A stretch of DNA of 64,000 bases from Telopea speciosissima (taxonomy: Eukaryota > Streptophyta > Magnoliopsida > Proteales > Proteaceae): assembly GCF_018873765.1 (NCBI RefSeq), contig NC_057925.1, positions 9,931,568 to 9,995,567 on the forward strand. Direction: 5' to 3'. Each line of letters begins with the position of its first letter. Position 1 is the stretch's first letter. Of this stretch, positions 54,374 through 64,000 are shown piece after piece. The notes beneath the pieces are model-generated. The model was not told the origin of the DNA and searched no databases. It saw nothing but the letters and a program-made list of their open reading frames with translations. The translations under genes were made by a program, and so were the position numbers.

Positions 54374-56833
54374 TCAAACTGAGAATCGGCGGGGAACAGG
54401 GACCCTAGGGGTGGGTACAAGAGAGGCTTTGCTAGATTCCATGAAGTCGATCCGCTCAGGAATTGTTTTATCAAATAGCCTGCTCTCCGGGTGCTCTGCA
54501 TAACACACATAGTAACAGGCAACACATGCGTGTGGTAGCGCCATTCCAATCCGAGTCTGCAACATAAAAGAAACATATAGTGTGTAAGTTTCATTGATTT
54601 TCTGTTGTTTTATTTAGAATCAACTCTCAGTATGAAAACTCGGTGATTTTTAAGGTTTCTTGACATGAATTGGTTCGAAGCAGGATCAGTCAAAGTCAAA
54701 TCGGCCGATTCACCAATCCAACTCCAATTTCATTTACTGGTATTGAAAACCGTGGTTGAAACTAAAATTGGAGTTTTCAGTCGATTCGGACTATTCAACC
54801 GATTCAATTTCAATTTCTTAAACCTTGCTTTGAACCAAAAATGAACATTGAGCCAACTTATGGTCTAAAAAGAAATGGCTGATCTAGGAAATAGAATTGC
54901 AAATACCCACCAAAAGGTATCCAATGAAGAATGCTAGGAGAGACACGGTGGCCGTAAAGCTCCGGTAAACCGCCCACGACCACGACGCGGTGACAAGGAC
55001 GCAGATGGAGCCACTGCAAACTCCGGCCAAGAAACAAACCGCACTGGTTATATCCGAGTCAACCATGGCTTCCATCCCTTGCCTCTTAAACAATGCCCAT
55101 GTGTCCTGTGATGCACTCACAAATCCCTTCCCATATGCAGCTATCTGCAGTAACACAGATCATATAACCATTTTCAATTTCCATCTTAAAACTTTAACAG
55201 GTTCATTTCAGTTATTTTGAGCCTGGTCTGGTCGAACCGGTTCAAAAATCGTGAACCAATGAGTAAAAACCCAACATTTCCAATTTTCAGAGGAATCCAG
55301 AAAGGGCAAAAAAAAGACTAGAAATGTTAATGGGTTAAGCCGTCAACAGCAACAGTGAAGAATACCTGAACGAAAGCCCAACCATTGCCGTAACTGAAGA
55401 TGGTTTCCATGACATTAAGGCAGCAATGAGCGCAAGAGAACATGAACTCGTCTTCACCTTCAAGCAAATTGAGACCTCGAGCTACGATTCTCAAAGCTTC
55501 AATCGCAGGCACAAAGAAAGAACCCAGACAAGCGCTTCCAAGGTTCATTGTCAAGGCTCTCTGGAAGCAGAAATGGGTGTTTGATTGCATTCCTCTGAGA
55601 TAATAGAGAGCTATAACTCGACTAACAGTTAAATTAGCAACATTTCTCATCACCTCTGCTACCCAAGCTAAGCTCAAGATCAGAGCGATTATGATTAATG
55701 GAGGGAAGTAGAAATTAAGAGCTCCGATTATTGCAAAAACCCAAACTGAAATCCAAATGAAACATATCCCAAGCATCGAATAAGTGGGTCGACTGAGATC
55801 TGGGAATTTCGCTGCCGGTTCAAGTGATTTGGAGAAGACTTTTGCACAGAACTTGGTTCTCTGCGTTACCCAACACGCATAGAGTCCATTACAGATTGCA
55901 AAGCCAAGAAGGGCCACACCAATTCCGTCCGTTGAAGGCTTCTGGAAGACGAGAAGAACAGATCCTGCAGCAAGGGAAGAGCCGAAGGTGCTCCAGATTA
56001 TGAAATTAACCATGAATTGAGGCCATGATCTGACTGATTTCTGCCACAAGAAGGCAAGAATGATGCTTAAAACTGTTGCTCCTTCAGCTTGGGGAAGCCA
56101 ATACTTTAACATCCTTTTCTCTGCTCTATGAGTCTTTCCATTTTCCAAGAGCCCCTGAACTCCCTTGAACACAAGAAAACCTACTAACCCAATTGCAGCA
56201 ACGATGTGAAGGAGAAACAGAAACAGAGATATTCGATTCGTGTAATTCCTCGAATTCAGATTAGGCAATGTTCGCTGCTGCAACTATAAGAACCCACAAA
56301 AACCCAAAAACCATTAGAGTAGGTCTACAACTTCACATACCATAAAAATTCAAGATATCTATCTCACTTACTCCAGGAGTTGAAAGAGGGGGTTGTGAAG
56401 AAGGAGCTTGTGAAGGAGGTGCAGCTTGTGAAGGAGGTGGAACTTGTGAAGAACGTGGCGGTTGAACACGAACAGGTCGAACACCTTGAATAACAACTCT
56501 CAAAGGGTTCGATGGATTCAAATTCCGCAGCTTGGAAGTTGTAAATTCCGTCGGTGATGATTCTTGAACTAAATTTTCCGGCAAACCCATGTTTTCTTTT
56601 TCTGGTTCCTTCACATCTCCATTATCTTTCTCTTCTTCCCTCTTCTCACCTTCATCTTCTCTCACTGCAACTTCTTCGCTTGCTCCCATTGCCTAAGAAA
56701 TTTTACAGAAGAATTAATCTCTGCAACATTAAACAAACTCTGGGGAAAAGGGCAAAAAAAAAACAGAGTCACGAACAAGAGAAGAAGATTAAAACAGATT
56801 TTTAGATGTTCTTACAACGTCAGCTGCGCCCAT
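54374..56833 (-). CDS. Choline transporter-like (CTL/SLC44, PNS1-type) protein
   Basis: Multi-pass membrane protein of the Choline_transpo (PF04515) family. Exons on the - strand: 56816-56833 (ATG plus five codons), 56372-56692, 55366-56283, 54911-55144 and 54374-54556; all introns are GT-AG and the joined frame is 557 aa. A start at 56689 (550 aa) is equally open, but the upstream ATG splices in frame through a good GTAAGA donor. The first ~105 residues are cytosolic, Glu/Lys-rich then Pro-rich (repeated PPSQA). About ten hydrophobic segments follow, first at 'LFLFLLHIVAAIGLVGFLVF'. The family signatures are 'LALIWVAEVM.NV'-like (here LSLAWVAEVMRNVANL), 'RALTMNLGSACLGS' and 'NGWAFVQ'. The last exon encodes the final membrane segment ('GMALPHACVACYYVCYAEHPE') and a short tail. 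No lesions were seen. Transport of choline or related solutes is inferred from the family. Confidence 0.9.
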
Positions 56834-56834
56834 C

Positions 56835-57376
56835 TCTATCGGTAGGGTCTTCTCCGGCGGCGGCAGTCTCTGGTTGGTTCGTTTTAGTCTAATTTCCTAT
56901 ACAACACAGCTGGTTTTTGGCCTTTTAACCTCAACAAGACCTTCTTGTTCGGTCAGCACACGTGAACCAGTCAGGAGGGTTCGGAGGCTAATGGAGTTTT
57001 TGAAACTGACTGGGGCCCACTTAATCGAAGGGATTGGGGTTATACCATTGCGTGTGTGGTTAAGATTGAGCTGTGATGGAACAGGAATGAAAAGGGAATT
57101 TATGGGCATGGAAGGTACTGCTTAATAATGAGTCACTATAATTTGGAGTTTATGTTCAAATTAAAGTTTGTTATTATTAACAAATGACAATTAATGTAAG
57201 TGGAGTTACCTAAAACATTGAAAACATTCCACTGTTGGACACCAATTAAATTAAATTTGAGTCAATTTTTCCTTGACGTAACCCCAAAGTTGACCGTTGA
57301 GTAGGGTAATTCGGACTTGAGCCGCCCATGTATGTTTTTCTTGTGAGTTTAGTTGCTGATTCGGATACAGGTATGG
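56835..57376. other. Promoter-side spacer of the CTL gene
   Basis: Upstream of the divergent side of the CTL gene. No clear TATA box was identified. The open frame 56874-57125 (+) shows no family features. Confidence 0.4.
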
Positions 57377-57389
57377 TCAAAAGACTAAA
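57377..57389. repeat. SINE target-site duplication, left
   Basis: TCAAAAGACTAAA, identical to 57531-57543. Confidence 0.85.
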
Positions 57390-57530
57390 GGGCGTATTCA
57401 ATACACGAGACTCTCGCCATTGCGGGGGTCTGGGGAAGGTCATAATGTACGCAGTCTTAACCCTGCTTTTGCAGAGAGGCTTTTCCAGCTAAAAAATGCG
57501 ACCACTTAATCACAATGGAGCAACCCTCGA
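57390..57530 (-). mobile_element. Au-type SINE (- strand) with 13-bp TSD
   Basis: The - strand reads 'ggttgctccattgtgattaagtggtcgc', then 'gaaaagcctctctgcaaaagcaggg', 'tgcgtacattatgaccttcc' and 'ccccgcaatggcgagag', ending near 'tacgccctt'. This is the Au SINE pattern found across angiosperms. It is flanked by perfect TSDs at 57377-57389 and 57531-57543. The internal Pol III boxes are weakened, and the usual 'gggttcgag' B box is missing. Confidence 0.85.
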
Positions 57531-57543
57531 TCAAAAGACTAAA
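57531..57543. repeat. SINE target-site duplication, right
   Basis: TCAAAAGACTAAA. An A-rich run continues to about 57585. Confidence 0.85.
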
Positions 57544-57589
57544 AAAAAAAAAAAAACAAAACAAAAAAAAAAGAAAAAAAAGAAGGGGA

Positions 57590-58735
57590 GCAGATTTTAT
57601 GTAGGGTGTCAATTGGTCCATGTCTGGGCTATCAGTTTGGTTCCTTAATAGTTTCAGCGTTTAAGGGGTCAGGACTAGAGCTGGACCAATAAGTTAATCG
57701 GTTGCAAACTTGGGATTCAAAACCATTAACTAATGGGTGTGCTAGTTCTCGATTCTGGCCCAAAATTGATACTCTTAATTTTATGGACGGGCTTATTCAT
57801 AAGGGATTTGTAATTTTACCATACAGTGAATCTGATCAGAGATTTTAAACTTGGAATCGAGTTCCATCGGTCTTTGCTGAACCTGATTTATATTGGATTG
57901 GAAGCAGCTAAAATCAGTTCCAAACACCTTAGAATCAGTCTTTAGATTTGAAAACCCAACAATCTATTCCCCAAAACCCTAGAATTGGTTGCCCTTGAAT
58001 GTCTAGAATAAAGAGCAATAATATCCAATCTTGATCCAAATTAGTGAATTTGACTGATCTTGAGTTAGAGTTTTGAAACAAGTCTTATTTTGCTACAAAA
58101 TTTATAGAGCCTCCTCCCCCCGCAAAGTCCCTTGCTCAGATATCAAATTTCAGTTCAATTGAAGTGGATTATGATGCAAAATATAACTTTCAAAAATAGG
58201 ATTGCCTGAATGTTACTCAAATAGGTGTATTTATAACATAGTTGGAAAACCTGGTCACTCAGCCTTGTCAAACTCGGTCATGACGAGTCACGTTTTTTCT
58301 TATTTTTTAATGCAATAATTATGTATAAATTAGTAAAAAATTAGAAAACATTGAAAAATATGAGAAAACCAGAAAAACAAATCAAGGAATCACATAACAA
58401 TACATTTTTTAGTTTATACCATTGAACAATAGAAGGGAGACGAGGTGTTGAGGGTTTCTTACTGTTTTAGAAACAAATTTATTATTTGACTCAACTCAAT
58501 TTCTAAGTGAATCGACTTTATGATTTTTTAAAAAATGATTAAAATCCCAAAGTCTATCATGACTCGGATAAAAATACTGAGTCTTATTAGACTCGAACAT
58601 TTTATGATCGAGTCTTGTCATTTTTTTACCCCAACCTAGTCTACACGACTCTTGACTAGGTTTTCCAAAATTTTGAATCGACTCGGGTCACTCAGCCTAG
58701 TCAAAACCCAATTTTCCCACTATGAACATGTAACT
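57590..58735. repeat. Degraded MITE sequence
   Basis: 57600-57780 and 57840-58080 carry 'ggtttcgg'/'gattggaat' low-complexity sequence like the hAT and 'aaggttttaa' families. 58240-58720 repeats 'actcgg'/'cactcagcct' with direct copies of 'ggtcactcagcctagtcaaa' at both ends. Boundaries are unclear. Confidence 0.4.
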
Positions 58736-58739
58736 TCTT

Positions 58740-59385
58740 TTGATTGTTATTGTCTTCTTTTCAAAAGTTGTATAAATCAAAGGAGAAATAATATTTTGAA
58801 TATAATTTATTAATTTGAAAGTGTATCATTATTATGTCATTGTCAAGAGTTGCCGATGTCTATACGTTTTTTGGTACACGCATGAAATGATAATATTTTA
58901 CCTTTTTGGTGAAAGAAAAAATATGTTATATTAAAAAAGGCAAAGAAATAAAATTACAATTTATTTGACGCATCAAGCGGTAGGTACATAATCCTATGAA
59001 TTCATTATATGCATGTGCATATGATCCTATCAAACATATTCCTATGGATTCGTTATATGGCTTCCTACCAAAAAATAGCCCTGTTTGTGCACCGTTCATG
59101 TCAATATGGGCAGCGCACCGTAGACGATCACGATCCTATTTCAGTCTTTAATAAATCATCCTTAAAAAACCAAAAGTTGGAAGGGACCGCAGCCTGCCTT
59201 TTAGACTTGTGAACCCAAAGAGGGGGAAAGTTTCTCATGTTGGTACCACATTACTCTCACATGGGTTTTGTTTTTATTATTTTCTCTCTCCATCTCCTAT
59301 CCATGTGAAGTCCGTGTAGATGATACGTTTCCTAGCCGTCATTCTTGTGGCCACAATGTACCAAGGTATAAAATAATCCCTTGTG
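58740..59385. other. Intergenic, no supported feature
   Basis: AT-rich with a GC-richer patch near 59090-59160. No gene was recognised. Confidence 0.4.
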
Positions 59386-59389
59386 ACAG

Positions 59390-59582
59390 AGATCTTATCA
59401 AGCTCCTGTCGTGCACCAATCCCTCGCCGCATAAAGAAATCTCAAATATCATAAGTGATATTAAGTTATTTTATCACATTCTCAGGGATTAACAACGTTG
59501 CTGACTCTTTGGCTCGGAGAGTTTTGCCCTATGCGAGTCAAACAGAATGGCAAACGACCTCCACTTCGTGGTTGTTTGATAT
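59390..59582 (+). pseudogene. LINE RNase H tail fragment
   Basis: 'CDRDLIKLL...HKEISNIISDIKLFYHI' in one frame continues after a frameshift as 'INNVADSLARRVLPYASQTEW' to a TGA at 59580-59582. Both pieces match the C-terminal RNase H part of plant LINEs, with ADSLAR holding the last catalytic Asp. No poly(A) tail or TSD is visible. Confidence 0.65.
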
Positions 59583-59599
59583 TTGAAATTTGGACATCT

Positions 59600-60070
59600 T
59601 GCGCTCATCTCGTGCTTATAAATGGTCTGTTTGTTCGGTCTGATTTTAATTTGGTTGAAAAGGTTTTGATGTTATTAGGTCAATCCAAAATCAAACCGTT
59701 AAAGAAGTTTTTTGGTTTCGATTTGATTTCTTATTGATTTTTTGTTACCGGTTTATAATTGGGCTACCATCTGGTTGGTTCGGTCCAGTATTCGAGTTTA
59801 CATATATATACATTAAAAAAATTGATAGAAAATCCTGGTTTTTTTTGTTTGGGATTTTCAATTTCTTTTTGGATAACTATTGTCCAGTACGTCTCGATTT
59901 TTTATCAGGTTCAGACCTGTTTTCAGTTTCGGCTCGTGTATTCAGTCAATGTGGTTTGGTTCGATTTCTACTATTCCGTAAAATCTCAATTCAAAATCAA
60001 ACTGATACGAATTTGGTGCAAAGTGGACCAATCAGTTTCGGTCAATCGAACCGAGTCAAGCTGAACTATG
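59600..60070. repeat. hAT-like low-complexity element
   Basis: 'ggtttcgatttgatt', 'ggttcggtcc' and 'cgaaccgagtcaag' motifs as in 47713-48128. It ends next to a (CT)n run at about 60082-60101. The ends are not defined. Confidence 0.4.
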
Positions 60071-60123
60071 ATACCCTTCTCTCTCTCTCTCTCTCTCTCT
60101 CATACTTTTGTATCAACATATTA

Positions 60124-60271
60124 AGAGCTACCATTGCGACCTAGTGGTTGTAGGCTAGTGTCCGGAAACAATCTTTTCAGTAAAGTGAAGGTAAGACTTC
60201 GTATATTATGATCTTTGCTAACCCCGCAAAGTGGTAGGAACCTCGTGCATTGGGTACACCTTGCATTGATA
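60124..60271 (+). mobile_element. Au-type SINE (+ strand)
   Basis: 'gctaccattgcgacctagtggttg' (A-box region), 'gtccggaaacaatcttttcagtaaagtgaaggtaag', 'tatattatgatctttgctaaccccgcaaagtgg' and 'gtgcattgggtacaccttg' match the Au SINE in order. It is more diverged than the copy at 57390. No clear TSD was found. Confidence 0.75.
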
Positions 60272-60324
60272 CACTGAAGAATATGATAAGTTGTTAATCA
60301 CACGTTGATAGTCATGGACCGAAG

Positions 60325-60500
60325 TAAGGGTGTTAAATTGAACCAGAACCGAAAAACTGAAATCAAAATTGAACAACATAAATCAAACCAAACCGAACAA
60401 AATAATATTTTTGGTATTTTTCCGGTTTTCTGGTTTCCTGGGTTCAATTTTATTTTTGTTTCGATCCGGTCAGTTTTGCTTTCTGGATTAACACCCGGAC
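60325..60500. mobile_element. Small hAT-like MITE
   Basis: Starts TAAGGGTGTTAA and ends near TTAACACCC, enclosing 'aaccaaaccgaac' and 'ggttttctggtttcc'. The TSD is not resolved. Confidence 0.5.
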
Positions 60501-60712
60501 ATGGATTTGATAACGAGCTGAAACTTGCCTTACAAGAGAAAGAAATGTGCCAACGGTCTAAATACTTTCATGAAACCAAACATAAATGGATCCCCACAAA
60601 AGAAAAATAATATTCAAAAAGTCTTAATTACGTTCTTAATGATGCATGGTTAGATGTTAGAAACCTTCGAACTCCGAAAAAGAAAGCATTATCTTTTCAT
60701 TTAATTTAGGGT

Positions 60713-60860
60713 AATTTACACATACCACCCCTGAGGTTTGACGAAAGGATGATTTTACCCCCCAATTTTGGAAAATTCTGCATACCCCCATGAGGTTTAC
60801 AAACGGTAACAAATAAACTCATTCCGTCAGTTTATGACTAACACTGTTAAAATCAAAACA
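60713..60860. repeat. 'gggtaatttacacataccacccc' repeat
   Basis: Same family style as the MITE end at 4810: 'aatttacacataccacccctgaggtttgac' then 'catacccccatgaggtttac' and 'actaacactgtta', which also occurs at about 5100-5110. The opposite end is not visible. Confidence 0.55.
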
Positions 60861-60913
60861 TAAAATGACAAAAATACCCCTTCAAGAAAAAAAAAATTAA
60901 ATAAAAAAAAAAA

Positions 60914-60960
60914 CCTACAACTCATCTTCCCCAAATCGATTGGGGAAGATGAGTTATAGG
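60914..60960. repeat. 21-bp-arm hairpin
   Basis: 'cctacaactcatcttcccc' and its inverted counterpart, 'ggggaagatgagttatagg', pair with one mismatch around AATCGATT. It follows an A-run. Function unknown. Confidence 0.7.
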
Positions 60961-60964
60961 TATC

Positions 60965-61865
60965 CCCATCGATTGCTCCATCCATGGCTTCTAATGGAAC
61001 ATCTCCGGTGAGCAAGACACAGACACTTCTACACCAAATTTAGAACCTTCCCTTTCAGAGATTGGAAATGCAAGACACGGAAGCTCACCGGAGATCTAAG
61101 GAATAGATCAATACAGAAACTGATAAAACATATCCTATCTAGGATATCCTCTTTGCTCGTAAGATGTCAAAAAAAAAGTAGAATTACTTTTGCAGAGAAA
61201 GAGGCCCGCAGGCCATGAGCGTGAAAAAGTGACCTTAACTACGAGTGGGTAACGGTTGTAATTTTGTTCTACTTAAAGGGCACACGTAAAAATTAAAACA
61301 CTGGCTGTTCATCTGCTATAATTTCGTGACCGTTCGGGGTGTACAGTCGTAGCTACGAGTTGATTTTTTATCTGAATCTGGTGTATCTTCAGAGAAATTT
61401 TTAATACAAGGCATGGTCATTTCTGCTCCTATGTGATGAATTGGAGGAAATTGGAGCGGGCAGCGAATTGGAGGGGATAACGATTCCACCCACCCCACCC
61501 CTAGCTATAAAAGCTCCGAGGGAAAGACCTTTTTTTCTCAGAAGCTACTTGACTCCATTGAAGAGTAAAGTGCAAACAAGAAATGTTGTAGCAGCAAAAA
61601 GAAAGTAATTCCCTCAAAGGCTTCCCCTTCGCGGCGCCCGGGGGGTGGGGGTGGGGAGGGGGGATTAGTTAGGAGACTTCCCCTCTAAGAGTAAGAACTA
61701 TAAAGCACATGACTCAAGACTATGTAAAGGGAGTCACGAGCCTCTCTCCACTTGATTATGCCATATGAAAAAAATATTATACATTGATCCTTAAATTCTA
61801 CCATAATGTTACCAAAAATAAACTCTAGCCTAATTTTAGCACGTGACAATATTATAGGAGGCTAT
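60965..61865. other. Spacer with TATA-like motif, no supported gene
   Basis: TATAAAA at 61506-61512 (+) is followed by 'gctccgagg' and an ATG at about 61584, but no open frame of note. It could be a promoter for an unseen transcript. A G/C-rich run lies at about 61632-61665. Confidence 0.35.
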
Positions 61866-61869
61866 AGGT

Positions 61870-64000
61870 TTCTTACATGATATCCCAAAATATCCCACGG
61901 AGTTATCCTTCAGAATAACGATTGGAATACTGATGCGACCAATGAGCACTCCTTCGGCTCCCTCTTGTGCTGTGGAAGGTACTGCTTTCGTTGGAGGTGC
62001 CGGAATAGCTCCAACCTTTTTCTTAGGAGCTGGAGGAGGAACTTTTCTCCGGTATCTTCGGTCTGCTGCTTCCATGGGCAGATACCATACTCAGGAGTGC
62101 CACAGAGTTATCCTTTAGAATCTCGATTGGAATAATGATGCGACCAATGAGTTCTCCTTTGGCTCCCTCTTGTGCTTTGGAAGGTGCTACTTTCCTTAGA
62201 TGCTCCAAAATAGCTCCAACCTTTTTCTTAGGAGGTGGAGGAGGAACTTTTCTCCGGTATCTTCGATGTGCTACTATGGGCAGCACAGATACCATACTCA
62301 GGAGTGCCATAGAGTTATCCTTTAGAATCTCAATTGGAATACTGATGCGACCAATGAGCTCTCCTTCGGCTCCCTCCTGTGCTTTGGAAGGTGCTGCTTT
62401 TCTTGGAGGTGCTAGAATAGTTTCAACCTTTTTCTTAGGAGTTGGAGGAGGAACTTTTCTCCGGTATCTCCGGTGTGCTGCTGCCATGGGCAGTATAGAT
62501 ACCATACTCAGGAATGCCACAGAGTTATCCTTCAGAATCTTGATTGGAAAACTGATGCGACCAATGAGCTCTCCTTCGGCTCCCTCCTGTGCTTTAGAAG
62601 GTGTTGCTTTCCTTGGAGATGCCAGAATAGCTCCAACCTTTTCTTAGGAGTTGGAGGATGAACTTTTCTTCGGTATCTCTAGTGTGCTGCTGCCATGGGT
62701 AGCACAGATACCATACTTAGGAGTGCCATAAAGTTATCCTTCAGAATCTCGATTGGAATACTGATGCGACCAATGAGCTCTCCTTCAGCTCCCTCCTGTG
62801 CTTTGGAAGGTGCTACTCTCCTTGGGGGTGTAGAAATAGCTCCAACCTTTTTCTTAAGAGCTGGAGGAGGAACTTTTCTTCGGTATCTCCAGTGTGCTGC
62901 TGTCATACTCAGGAGTGTCACGGAGTTATCCTTCAGAATCTTGATTGGAATACTGATGCGACCAATGAGTTCTCCTTCGGCTCCGTCCTGTGCTTTGGAA
63001 GGTGTTACTTTCCTTGGAGGTGCCAGAATAGCTCCAACCTTTTTCTTAGGGGCTAAAGGAGGAACTTTTCTCCGGTATCTAAGGTGTGTTGCTGCCATGG
63101 GCAGCACAGATACTATACTCAAGAGTACCATAGAGTTATCCTTCAGAATCTTGATCGAAATACTGATGCAACCAATGAGCTCTCCTTCGGCTCCCTCCTG
63201 TGCTTTGGAAGGTGTTGCTTTCCTTAGAGGTGCCGGAATAGCTCCAACCTTTTTCTTAGGAGCTAGAGAATGAACTTTTCTCTGATATCTCCGGTGTGTG
63301 GCTGTCATGGGTAGCACAGATACCATACTCAGGAGTGCCACGGAATTATCCCGATTGGAATACTGATGCGACCAATGAGGTCTCCTTTGGCTCCCTCCTG
63401 TGCTTTGGAAGGTGCTGCTTTCCTTGGAGGTGCCGGAATAGCTCCAACCGTTTTCTTAGAAGCTGGAGGAGGAACTTTTCTCTGGTATCTTCGGTGTACT
63501 GCTGCCATGGGTAGCACAGATACTATACTCAGGAAAGCCACGGAGTTATCCTTCAGAATCTTGATTGGAATACTGATACAACCAATGAGCTCTCCTTCGG
63601 CTCCCTCCTGTGCTTTGGAAGGTACTGCTTTCTTTGGAGGCGTCGAAATAGCTCCAACCTTTTTCTTAGCAGCTGGAGGAGGAACTTTTCTCTGGTATCT
63701 CCGGTATGCTGCTGCCATGGGCAGCACAGATACCATACTCAGGAGTGCCACGGAGTTATACCAATTGGAATATTGATGTGACCAATGAGCTCTCCTTCGA
63801 CTCCCTCCTGTGCTTTGGAAGGTGCTGCTTTCCTTGGAGGTGCCGAAATAGCTCTGATATTTTTATTAGGAGCTGGAGGAGGAACATTTCTTCGGTATCT
63901 CCGGTGTGCTGCTGCCATGGGCAGCACAGATACCTACTCAGGAGTGCCACGGAGTTATCCTTTAGAATCTCGATTGGAATACTGATTCGACCAATGAGCT
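61870..64000 (-). repeat. Tandem array of ~205-210-bp units, coding-like on the - strand
   Basis: The anchor 'accaatgag' recurs at 61938, 62143, 62350, 62560, 62769, 62961, 63171, 63371, 63581, 63781 and 63990, so there are about ten and a half units (192-210 bp) running off the right edge. On the - strand each unit encodes about 70 residues: a basic motif (RRYRRK), PPPAPKKK, 'GAIPAPPRKAAPSKAQ', 'EGAEGELIGRISIPI', 'ILKDNS', then a hydrophobic 'VALLSMVSVLPMAAA'. Open stretches are 63329-63751, 62679-63341, 62023-62520 and 61836-62075, broken by unit-length changes that are not multiples of three. The + strand is also largely open, as expected for a period near 210. No family is recognised. It may be a coding minisatellite, the 3' end of a repeat-protein gene, or a satellite. 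Confidence 0.85.

Noticed and set aside
62135-63776. + strand open frames over the terminal array
   Set aside because: They mirror the - strand frames because the period is close to a multiple of three. The - strand product is the more protein-like, though neither is proven.

Overview
This is 64 kb of plant nuclear DNA, almost certainly from a woody flowering plant with a repeat-rich genome. The evidence is spliced serine carboxypeptidase-like (SCPL) genes, a MIZ1/DUF617 gene, a choline-transporter-like gene, an elongator tRNA-Met gene carrying the 11-nt intron typical of plants, Au-type SINEs, plant LINEs with an RNase H tail, and many hAT/Mutator-type MITEs. I cannot name the species. Genes occupy roughly a fifth of the window. 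Most of the rest is transposable elements, often nested, and several can be delimited to the base by their target-site duplications (TSDs).

Layout. 1-20.3 kb: a tandem cluster of three SCPL genes on the + strand (2255-5628, 6858-10370, 17409-20037). The second and third are close duplicates with eight matching exons; the first is an older seven-exon paralogue. Homologous upstream blocks lie before all three. Gene 1 has two non-canonical splice sites although its coding frame is otherwise intact. The second spacer, 10.64-14.6 kb, is a TE nest inserted in the 3' flank of gene 2, and the promoter of gene 3 carries three further insertions. 21.35-24.33 kb: a 2,975-bp solo LTR with a 5-bp TSD. 25.8-26.5 kb: a collapsed copia element. 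28.9-29.7 kb: an intronless MIZ1-like gene. 31.7-35.2 kb: a degraded + strand LINE with a poly(A) tail and a hAT MITE inside it. 37.9 kb: tRNA-Met(CAT). 39.8-44.7 kb: a - strand LINE with 14-bp TSDs that keeps ORF1, RT and RNase H but lacks the endonuclease. 44.9-45.6 kb: a CACTA-type terminus. 46.07-47.52 kb: a second solo LTR with a 5-bp TSD. 48.7-49.6 kb: a recent triplication of a ~294-bp unit. 54.4-56.8 kb: a choline-transporter-like gene (- strand, at least four coding exons). 57.4 and 60.1 kb: two Au SINEs. 61.9 kb to the end: a tandem array of ~205-210-bp units whose - strand encodes a repeated basic, proline-rich peptide; it runs off the window.

The genes do not form a pathway. The SCPLs are secretory or vacuolar hydrolases or acyltransferases, MIZ1-like proteins act in root hydrotropism and related responses, and the CTL protein is a multi-pass membrane protein. 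The main interest is structural: paralogous empty sites within the SCPL cluster date and prove several insertions, SCPL gene 1 has splice-site lesions, the LINE has lost its endonuclease, and the edge array could be a repeat-peptide gene or a coding satellite.
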